DNA of 64,000 nucleotides from Bacteroidales bacterium UBA1173 (GTDB lineage: Bacteria > Bacteroidota > Bacteroidia > Bacteroidales > F082): NCBI GenBank assembly GCA_002311655.1, contig DBYZ01000019.1, forward strand, positions 46,923 to 110,922, read 5' to 3'. The translations under genes were made by a program, and so were the position numbers. Under the pieces are notes generated by a model, which had not been told where the DNA came from, did no database searches, and saw only the letters and a list, made by a program, of their open reading frames with translations. Positions 57,555 through 64,000 of this stretch are shown here, in pieces (position 1 is the first letter of the stretch; each line of letters begins with the position of its first letter).

Positions 57555-58520
57555 ATGAAGATAGTTTATTTTGGGACTCCGGAGATTGCTGCGTCGCAGT
57601 TGGAAGCTATAATAGCTGCTGGTTATGAAGTGGCGGCTGTCGTCACCACGCCTGATCGTCCTGCAGGCCGAGGGAAGCAGATGCATTCATCAGAGGTTAA
57701 GGAATGCGCTCTGAAACATGGTTTGCCGGTGATGCAGCCGGAAAAACTTAAAGACGAGGCTTTTGTTGAACAGTTAAGGTCATATAATGCCGACCTGTTT
57801 GTCGTTGTCGCTTTCAGAATGCTTCCGGAAGTGATATGGAGCATGCCTCCAAAAGGAACTATCAATCTTCATGCTTCGCTGTTACCGCAATATAGAGGTG
57901 CCGCCCCAATAAACCATGCTATTATCAACGGTGAGACTGAGACGGGACTGACAACTTTTATCCTCGACAAGGAGATTGATACCGGTGCCATGATAATGCA
58001 GGAAAAGGTTGCGATAGGAGAGAATATGAACGCAGGAGAGCTTCATGACGCCTTGATGCATCTCGGTAACGAAGTCATCGTGAAGACAATAAAGATGATT
58101 GAGGAAGGAAAAGTAAAAGCGCAGAGTCAGAATTCTGTGATTGAGAAAGAAAACCTGACTTTGAAAAATGCTCCTAAAATCTTTAAGGAAGATTGTTATA
58201 TCGATTGGAATAAGTCGGGAAGAGAGATTTATAATTTTGTGAGAGGCTTGTCACCATATCCTGCGGCTCATGCTAAGATTCAGAATCCGGAAGGCGAAAT
58301 CCTTGATTTGAAGATTTATGCGACGGAAATGGCGCCAAAAACCAATGAGAATGATTCGGATTTTAGTCTAAAAACAGACCAAAAGACGTTTTTGGAGGTC
58401 GTTTTGAAGGATTCTTGTATAAAAATTCTGGAGATTCAGCAGGCTGGCAAGAAAGCTATGCAAATTGCGGAATTTCTAAGAGGGACAAGGGTTTCCGAAG
58501 ATTGGAAGCTAGTTTTTTAA
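57555..58520 (+). CDS. fmt: Methionyl-tRNA formyltransferase
   Basis: 321-residue cytoplasmic enzyme that formylates initiator Met-tRNA from 10-formyl-THF. KIVYFGTPEIAASQLEAIIA at the start, VVTTPDRPAGRGKQM, the catalytic-loop region GTINLHASLLPQYRGAAPIN, and the C-terminal tRNA-binding domain with IYNFVRGLSPYPAAHAKIQN. No clear promoter box; the gap after the previous terminator is short. Confidence 0.97.
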   Translation: MKIVYFGTPEIAASQLEAIIAAGYEVAAVVTTPDRPAGRGKQMHSSEVKECALKHGLPVMQPEKLKDEAFVEQLRSYNADLFVVVAFRMLPEVIWSMPPKGTINLHASLLPQYRGAAPINHAIINGETETGLTTFILDKEIDTGAMIMQEKVAIGENMNAGELHDALMHLGNEVIVKTIKMIEEGKVKAQSQNSVIEKENLTLKNAPKIFKEDCYIDWNKSGREIYNFVRGLSPYPAAHAKIQNPEGEILDLKIYATEMAPKTNENDSDFSLKTDQKTFLEVVLKDSCIKILEIQQAGKKAMQIAEFLRGTRVSEDWKLVF

Positions 58521-58572
58521 TTTGTTGTGGCAAAAAAAAATCACAAAAAATTAAAAATTTTTTAAAAAATAG

Positions 58573-58602
58573 TTGTAAGTGACTGATTTTATGTTATATT
58601 TG
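58573..58602 (+). promoter_or_regulatory. Promoter of the HU gene
   Basis: TTG at 58573-58575 (-33) and TATATTTG at 58595-58602 (-7) with a 19-bp spacer. This is one of the few promoters in the window with both elements clear. Leader about 40 nt. Confidence 0.7.
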
Positions 58603-58646
58603 CATTGTCAAAAAAATTACAAACTTATTAAAACTTCACTTACAAA

Positions 58647-58910
58647 ATGAATAAGGCAGAATTAGTAAATGTGATGGCTGAAAAAGCTGGCCTCACAAAG
58701 GTAGACGCCAAGAAGGCATTGGACGCTTTCATTTGCGCAGCAACAGATGCAATCCGTAAAGGTGAACGCATTTCATTAGTCGGTTTCGGCACATTGTCAA
58801 CAACAAAACGTCCAGCTCGTAAAGGTCGTAACCCACAGACTGGTAAAGAAATCACAATCGCTCCTAAGACAGTTGTGAAATTCAAAGCCAGCGCTGACTT
58901 AGTAAAATAA
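58647..58910 (+). CDS. hup: HU family nucleoid protein
   Basis: 87-residue HU-type DNA-bending protein: MNKAELVNVMAEKAGLTKVD, the arm region GRNPQTGKEITI, and the final VVKFKASADLVK. The full promoter and frequent favoured codons fit high expression. Homodimer or heterodimer cannot be told. A terminator follows 27 bp on. Confidence 0.97.
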   Translation: MNKAELVNVMAEKAGLTKVDAKKALDAFICAATDAIRKGERISLVGFGTLSTTKRPARKGRNPQTGKEITIAPKTVVKFKASADLVK

Positions 58911-58937
58911 TAAGTTTTACTATAACTATTGACATCT

Positions 58938-58962
58938 AGGTCGCTGAAAAGCGACCTTTTTT
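58938..58962. terminator. Terminator between HU and recQ
   Basis: Perfect 8-bp stem AGGTCGCT/AGCGACCT with a GAAA tetraloop, then six T. AGGTCGCT recurs in inverse orientation a few bases on, at the end of recQ (AGCGACCT). Confidence 0.9.
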
Positions 58963-58964
58963 GT

Positions 58965-60896
58965 TTAGAAGAGCGACCTTTGTCTGCCTTTTTCTTTCAG
59001 ATTGCCGTTCTCGTCCTGCTCAATTGTTCCGTTGTCAAGCATCCAGCGTACAGTTTCCAAGACTTTCTCCTCAAGATAATTCTTGGCAAGGGATGGCGTC
59101 TCGTACAGCGGCACTACGCGTTTTTTCAGTTCATCGAGTATTGCCGCGCTAATGTTTCTGTATTCTTCATCGTTGATTTTCATCTGATTGCGGATGTTGC
59201 AGACGTCACATTTACCGCATCTTGTCTTGATTTTCTCACCAAAATACCGTAAGAGCTGTACGCTGCGGCATTCGTTGTCGTTGTTGACGAAATCAATGAC
59301 TGCTTGTACGCGTTTTGTGGCATCTTCTTTACGGTCTTTGTAAACTTCGTCGGAGAGAGCGAAGTGCCGTGTGTCCTGACGTTCTGTGAGATATTGAATC
59401 TGAGGCTTGTCGCTTCTTGGGATGTAAGACAAGAAGTTGAAATTATCGAGTTTTTGCAAAATCTGTTCGACTTTTTCAACGCTTATGCCAAGTTTGTAGC
59501 TGATTTGTTCTTCTTTGATTTTGACGAAGTCGGAGAGTATGCCGGGATAGTTTCGCAATAGATACTTGATCATGGTGTCGAATTCGGCATATTCCACCTG
59601 AAAACGATAGAGGTCTTCTCGGCTTGCCTTGATGAAAAGCTGTGAAGGAGTGTTCATTGCCTCCGAAAGTGCGAAAAACCCTTCACGCTCCATGAGTTTC
59701 AAAGAGTTAAACACTTCGATGAGTGAGAAATCGTAGTGTTTGGCAAATTCGGTCATATCGAACGGGTAACATTGTCCGTTGCCTGCACCGACTGGAATTT
59801 GCAGATAGTTGCCGATGGCATCGTATATGGCTTTAATCCTTTCGAGTTCCGGATACGATTGCTGGAGGTTGTCCTTCAGTTGTTTGATATCGCTGTCGGA
59901 GACGAGAAGAAACGCTTCTGACGGCTTTAGGTCACGACCGGCTCTGCCTGCTTCCTGGAAATAAGCTTCGAGGCTGTCAGGAAGATCCATGTGAACTACT
60001 ACGCGGACATCAGGTTTGTCGATACCCATGCCGAAAGCATTTGTCGCCGAGATGACTTTGGTTTTACCATCCATCCACATTTTCTGGCGCTCGTCTCGGG
60101 TCTTGGCATCGATTCCGGCGTGATAATATGTGGCACTTATTCCTACAGATTGCAACCAATCGGAGATGACCTTGGTGCGTTTACGGCTGCGGACATATAC
60201 GATGCCGCTTCCTGACTCCATTTTCATGAAGAGCCGGTACATAAGTCCATATTTATCAGCCACTTTGATGACATTGTATGTGACGTTCTTACGCTCGTAA
60301 CTTGTTTGGAAAACGTTTCTTTCCTTAAACCCAAGGCGGTACTGAATGTCGTCTACAACCTTTGGCGTTGCAGTGGCAGTCAAGGCTAGCACCGGAGTGT
60401 TTGGAATATATGGGCGAATCTCTGCAATCTTTAAATAAGGTGGGCGGAAGTCGTAGCCCCACTGGGAGATGCAGTGTGACTCGTCGATGGCGAGCAGGCA
60501 GACCTTCATTTTTTTTACCGCCTCTATGAAGGCATCGGTCATGAGGCGTTCAGGCGAGACGTATAGAAACTTCAAGTTGCCAAAAACAGCTTTGTTGTAT
60601 GCTATCTCGACTTCGCTTGGATGCATCCCGGAATAAATTGCAGAAGCGGGTATATTAATATTTTTAAGGTGTAAAACCTGGTCTTTCATCAGGGATATGA
60701 GCGGAGTGACCACAATGCATACGCCATCCATAGCCATCGCCGGTACCTGGAAGCATATCGATTTGCCGCCACCGGTAGGGAGTAGGGCCAAGGTGTCATG
60801 TCCGTCGATAACAGAATCGACAATGTCTTCCTGCATGGGACGGAACGACGGATAACCCCAATACTTGACCAAAACAGCACGTGTCAGTTCACTCAT
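58965..60896 (-). CDS. recQ: ATP-dependent DNA helicase RecQ
   Basis: 3'-5' DNA helicase for recombination and fork repair. 643 residues from MSELTRAVLVKYWG; the upstream ATG at 60923 lies beyond the promoter. Motif 0/I region FRPMQEDI and LLPTGGGKSICFQ, DEAH-type box LLAIDESHCISQWGYDFRP, motif VI QEAGRAGRD, then the RecQ-Ct zinc site with CGKCDVC. No HRDC domain is evident at the C terminus; the chain ends in a short helical region. Confidence 0.95.
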   Translation of the reverse strand: MSELTRAVLVKYWGYPSFRPMQEDIVDSVIDGHDTLALLPTGGGKSICFQVPAMAMDGVCIVVTPLISLMKDQVLHLKNINIPASAIYSGMHPSEVEIAYNKAVFGNLKFLYVSPERLMTDAFIEAVKKMKVCLLAIDESHCISQWGYDFRPPYLKIAEIRPYIPNTPVLALTATATPKVVDDIQYRLGFKERNVFQTSYERKNVTYNVIKVADKYGLMYRLFMKMESGSGIVYVRSRKRTKVISDWLQSVGISATYYHAGIDAKTRDERQKMWMDGKTKVISATNAFGMGIDKPDVRVVVHMDLPDSLEAYFQEAGRAGRDLKPSEAFLLVSDSDIKQLKDNLQQSYPELERIKAIYDAIGNYLQIPVGAGNGQCYPFDMTEFAKHYDFSLIEVFNSLKLMEREGFFALSEAMNTPSQLFIKASREDLYRFQVEYAEFDTMIKYLLRNYPGILSDFVKIKEEQISYKLGISVEKVEQILQKLDNFNFLSYIPRSDKPQIQYLTERQDTRHFALSDEVYKDRKEDATKRVQAVIDFVNNDNECRSVQLLRYFGEKIKTRCGKCDVCNIRNQMKINDEEYRNISAAILDELKKRVVPLYETPSLAKNYLEEKVLETVRWMLDNGTIEQDENGNLKEKGRQRSLF

Positions 60897-60911
60897 TAAT
60901 GTTCTTTTTTG

Positions 60912-60919
60912 CAAAAATA
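60912..60919 (-). promoter_or_regulatory. Promoter -7 box for recQ
   Basis: TATTTTTG on the minus strand, 15 nt before the ATG at 60896; excludes the earlier in-frame ATG. Confidence 0.6.
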
Positions 60920-60983
60920 ACAATTATTTCAAGATTTTCATGATTTTTTTTAAATAAAAATGAAAACTAAAGAAAAATAGTAC

Positions 60984-60991
60984 TATCTTTG
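60984..60991 (+). promoter_or_regulatory. Promoter -7 box for the nine-repeat T9SS gene
   Basis: TATCTTTG, 61 nt before the ATG at 61053. Confidence 0.6.
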
Positions 60992-61052
60992 CAACGATTA
61001 TAATTAGGCTAATACGTTTGGACTATATCCATAGTGTAATAAAGTGATAAAA

Positions 61053-63146
61053 ATGAAAAAGGTTTTAAATATTGTTGTCTTTTTATTACTGTCATTGACA
61101 TCAGTTGCACAGATTAGTAATTTAAAGGAATCAGACAGAGGTTTATTATCAACGGTGTATTTGTACGATACGGTTTGTGAGGGAGATTCGTACGGACAAT
61201 ATGGTTTTGACATCGATAGCATACCTGTTGGCGCGAGTACTTACACCTTACATTTCTCGTGGAATGACAGTACGGTTTATTTGAATTTGTACGCGTATGC
61301 AAAAAGTGAATCGTTTATCCAGGCCCAGATTTGTGAGGGAGAGGATTATACTGAAAACGGTTTCAATATCATAAATCCTGAGGTCGGAGTATTGAACGAT
61401 TCTATAATACTGCAAAACTATCATTCATGCGATAGTATTGTGCGACTGGAACTTACAGTAAATCCAGTGCAAGACACGACTTATTATGACACAATTTGTC
61501 AGGGAAACAACTATAGTGGACATGGATTTGTCGTTAACCAGCCGCCAGCGGGAATCTACTATGATACAATAGCCAGTCAGACTCCACAGGGCTGTGCTGA
61601 TATGACATATTTGGAACTCAATGTCAAACCTTGGTATAATATTTACATTTACGATTCAATTTGTGAAGGCAATGATTATGAAGGATATGGATTTGAAATC
61701 ATACAGCCGAGTGTTGGCGTTGTGACTCAAACCCATACTGACACTGGTGTAAATGGATGTGACAGTATTGTTAATCTTGTGCTTCGTGTGAATGCAAACG
61801 AGCATACATATATTAATGATGCGATTTGTTATGGAGAGGATTATTTCGAGAATGGTTTTGTTGTGATACATCCGCCACTGGGTGTTGTTTATGATACACT
61901 GCACAGATTATCGTATCAAGGTTGCGACAGTACGGTTTACCTGGAATTGACAGTGGCTCCATTATATAGCGAGTCGTTTATTGACACCATTTGTTCAGGT
62001 GAGACATACAATCAGCATGGATTTAATATTCCGACACATGAACAAGGCGTTATTTTTGACACTTTGTTCTTGGAATCAATATACGGATGTGACAGTTTGA
62101 TATATCTGCAATTGTGTGTGTGGGATAGATTTGATACGTATTTCACTGATGAGATTTGTTATGGCGAAGATTATCAGGAGCATGGTTTCAATATAATCAA
62201 ACCGCAGACCGGATTGTTGCATGACACTTTGTTCCTGCAGACAACACATGGCTGTGATAGTATCATTTATCTGGCTTTGAATGTTTATCCGGTTTATAGT
62301 GAATTTTATGAAGCGGAGATATGTGACGGTGAGGATTATATCGGTTACGGATTTACTTTTATCCAGCCACCTTTAGGATATAATTACGATACATTGTATC
62401 TGCAGACGGTTCATGGTTGTGATAGTACTGTTCACATGAGGTTGCTGGTTAATCCGTTGTTCGACACATATATTGTAGATACTATTTGTCATGGCGATAA
62501 TTATACGCTTAATGGATTTAATATTGTCAATCCACCTGTAGGTGTAAAAGATTATACATTGAATCTGTATACGACACATAATTGTGACAGTATGATTTAT
62601 CTGACATTGGAGGTTATTCCAAGGTTGGATTTCGGCGATAATGAAATTGTTGGAAATCAGTATGTGTATGCCCAGACTGACATCCAAACCGGATGGTATG
62701 AGTATAGAATTGATTCGTTGGATTATTGGGATGAGTTCAGGTGGGAGTTTGTTGAACCTAATAACTGGACTGTAATTCCTGATGGTAGAACATGTAAAGT
62801 TCTTGTTAAGGGCGCAGGTGAATATACTCTTAGAATCACAGCGGAAAACTATTGTGATACAACATATCGTGAGATAAAGATAACAGGACGATTCTTTGGA
62901 GTGGATGAGAATGAGAGTGTTAAAGCTGATGTGTATCCAAATCCTGTACATGACGCTTTGATAATTGAGTCTGAAGAGATCATAAGGACAACAATTATGG
63001 GTGTTTATGGTCAAACGGTGAATATGCAAAATCATGAGATGAATAACAGAGTGGTGGTTAACGTAAGTGACTTATCACGAGGGGTTTACATGATTTTGAT
63101 AGAAACAAGAAAAGGAAATGTGTACAAACAAATAATAGTAGAATAA
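61053..63146 (+). CDS. T9SS surface protein with nine cysteine-containing repeats
   Basis: 697 residues from MKKVLNIVVFLLLSLTSVAQ (the GTG three codons earlier is less likely). Nine repeats of about 55 residues, first at about residue 42 and last near 480, each with C-x-G-x-x-Y-x-x-x-G-F (ICEGEDYTENGFNI, ICYGEDYQEHGFNI, ICHGDNYTLNGFNI) and most with a second cysteine in GCDSxVYLxL. One disulfide per repeat is likely. After a non-repeated region (about 530-620) comes a type A sorting domain, VYPNPVHDALIIESEE to YKQIIVE. Probably a long extracellular adhesin. The two genes that follow are close and may be co-transcribed. Confidence 0.85.
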   Translation: MKKVLNIVVFLLLSLTSVAQISNLKESDRGLLSTVYLYDTVCEGDSYGQYGFDIDSIPVGASTYTLHFSWNDSTVYLNLYAYAKSESFIQAQICEGEDYTENGFNIINPEVGVLNDSIILQNYHSCDSIVRLELTVNPVQDTTYYDTICQGNNYSGHGFVVNQPPAGIYYDTIASQTPQGCADMTYLELNVKPWYNIYIYDSICEGNDYEGYGFEIIQPSVGVVTQTHTDTGVNGCDSIVNLVLRVNANEHTYINDAICYGEDYFENGFVVIHPPLGVVYDTLHRLSYQGCDSTVYLELTVAPLYSESFIDTICSGETYNQHGFNIPTHEQGVIFDTLFLESIYGCDSLIYLQLCVWDRFDTYFTDEICYGEDYQEHGFNIIKPQTGLLHDTLFLQTTHGCDSIIYLALNVYPVYSEFYEAEICDGEDYIGYGFTFIQPPLGYNYDTLYLQTVHGCDSTVHMRLLVNPLFDTYIVDTICHGDNYTLNGFNIVNPPVGVKDYTLNLYTTHNCDSMIYLTLEVIPRLDFGDNEIVGNQYVYAQTDIQTGWYEYRIDSLDYWDEFRWEFVEPNNWTVIPDGRTCKVLVKGAGEYTLRITAENYCDTTYREIKITGRFFGVDENESVKADVYPNPVHDALIIESEEIIRTTIMGVYGQTVNMQNHEMNNRVVVNVSDLSRGVYMILIETRKGNVYKQIIVE

Positions 63147-63159
63147 TAATCGGAATGTC

Positions 63160-63807
63160 ATGAAGAGGTTAAAGTTATTTTTATTGATGGCAGTTGTAGC
63201 CGTAATGGTGGCCAGCTGTACGGAAAATGATAAGACTACTATTGTATTACTTGGTGAAGAAGAGTATTTCAACGAGATAATAAAGGTTATTCCTAAAGAT
63301 CTTATTAATGAGTTTGACTTGAGATTTGGCGTACAAAAAGGCAATCTCCCACCAAACGTTGAGGGAGAATTCGTAATGGCACCAAAGAAGCGTGTTTATT
63401 CGACTTTGAGTAAAACCGTGTGGCCACTTGATGTACAGGAACCTAATTTATATCTGAAGTTTGAAGACCAGAACAACAGAGTCGCGAAATTCAAAAATTA
63501 TGAAGAGTTTGTGACTCCTGTTGACACCATTTATATCATGGGTAAAGATGACCGTTTTACTGCATATTACATAGAGAACAAGCTGTTTGACTATGGAATT
63601 TATGAAGTGAAGATTAAACGAGGAATAATCTACGGTGGTCGTGTCACTGAAGATGGAATCAAGTATCTGAAATATGCCAATGTGATTATGGATATCCAGG
63701 ATGATTCCAATGGAGCGATAGAGACCTATCCTGTTGGCACATTCTTCATTTATGAAGACGGTAGTTATGAGGGATTGGCAGAACGTAAAGACTGGGATAA
63801 CGAATGA
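63160..63807 (+). CDS. Lipoprotein of unknown function
   Basis: 215 residues; lipoprotein signal MKRLKLFLLMAVVAVMVASC (VASC lipobox). The mature part is rich in short strands: YFNEIIKVIPKDLINEFDLR, YSTLSKTVWPLDVQEPN, DTIYIMGKDDRFTAYYIENK, IIYGGRVTEDGIKYLKYANV. I recognise no family. It starts 13 bp after the nine-repeat T9SS gene and its stop overlaps an ATG of the next gene (ATGA), so it is part of one operon with both. Confidence 0.68.
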   Translation: MKRLKLFLLMAVVAVMVASCTENDKTTIVLLGEEEYFNEIIKVIPKDLINEFDLRFGVQKGNLPPNVEGEFVMAPKKRVYSTLSKTVWPLDVQEPNLYLKFEDQNNRVAKFKNYEEFVTPVDTIYIMGKDDRFTAYYIENKLFDYGIYEVKIKRGIIYGGRVTEDGIKYLKYANVIMDIQDDSNGAIETYPVGTFFIYEDGSYEGLAERKDWDNE

Positions 63808-63821
63808 GAAAGGAGAGGGCG

Positions 63822-64000
63822 ATGAGAAGAGCAATAATAATGACGATAATAATGCTGGCGATGTGCACAGAGATGCTGGGCCAGATAAGGATGTACAACG
63901 ACCGCCGAGTGCTGGTGTCTAAGCGAGTGTCGATGGGCGTTAAATTGGGAGCGGCAGACGCAGTGATGGAGTTCACTAACGATCAGCTGAAGAACCTGAC
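63822..64000 (+). CDS. Start of an exported protein, cut by the window end
   Basis: About 59 codons are present. Signal peptide MRRAIIMTIIMLAMCTEMLG (cleavage near LGQ), then IRMYNDRRVLVSKRVSMGVK. An AGGAGAGG Shine-Dalgarno-like site lies just before this ATG; an ATG at 63804 that overlaps the previous stop is an alternative start. Base composition is richer in G than that of its neighbours. Family not recognisable. Confidence 0.6.
   Translation, partial: MRRAIIMTIIMLAMCTEMLGQIRMYNDRRVLVSKRVSMGVKLGAADAVMEFTNDQLKNL

Overview
The window looks like chromosome from a member of the Bacteroidota, most likely the order Bacteroidales. The evidence is the repeated -7 element TAnnTTTG in front of genes, many lipoproteins and signal peptides, three proteins with C-terminal type IX secretion (T9SS) sorting domains, and families typical of the phylum (GH97, GWxTD, Cbp1-type coiled-coil lipoprotein, DUF6175, membrane TPR-HTH regulator). 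I see no integrase, transposase, rRNA, CRISPR array or phage gene. Every gap between genes is shorter than 300 bases. Genes are intact apart from the two cut by the window edges.

Layout. 0-1.4 kb: MATE exporter and the start of a further gene. 1.5-9.6 kb: a cell-wall neighbourhood, with an exported HEAT-repeat protein, an exported thioredoxin and a GH3 hexosaminidase/serine-hydrolase fusion in one operon, then murL-murD2, the alternative route for placing D-glutamate in peptidoglycan. 9.5-14.1 kb: a lipoprotein, gcvP and a PEGA protein. 14.2-23.6 kb: a 2136-residue modular T9SS protein, a DUF2400 gene set among repeats, and an Asp-box T9SS protein. 23.8-29.1 kb: housekeeping genes (kdsA, aat, truA, pepE) and a GH97 glycosidase. 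29.1-36.5 kb: eight consecutive genes for exported proteins, including paralogue pairs and three LPP20-like proteins. This is the best candidate for an undescribed system. 36.5-42.3 kb: Ca2+ P-type ATPase, aroQ, a GT2 glycosyltransferase and a GWxTD protein. 42.4-49.1 kb: TPR-HTH regulator, two tRNA-Ser genes, Hsp20, a His-rich metal exporter, rimM-trmN6, a small drug/metabolite transporter, a lipoprotein and arcC. 49.2-53.4 kb: dnaB, a Cas4-like nuclease and a second MATE exporter. 53.6-64 kb: Cbp1-like lipoprotein, NtrC-type regulator, trmH, TPR protein, fmt, HU, recQ, a nine-repeat T9SS protein, a lipoprotein and a cut exported protein.

Two kinds of sequence cut across this layout. First, 7-bp tandem repeats (TTTGAAG, TCTTTAG/GACTTTA and perhaps GATAATA) sit at or within a few bases of stop codons and run into hairpin terminators. 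Between convergent genes they form long perfect inverted arms. The same 7-mer also lies inside the murL reading frame. Second, a roughly 27-bp dispersed repeat with a G-N-A mini-hairpin core lies inside three unrelated genes.

Start codons were often moved inward from the longest open frame, because the TAnnTTTG box lies between the upstream candidate and the chosen ATG or because a signal peptide or family N terminus begins there. All product names rest on reading motifs by eye; no database search was run.
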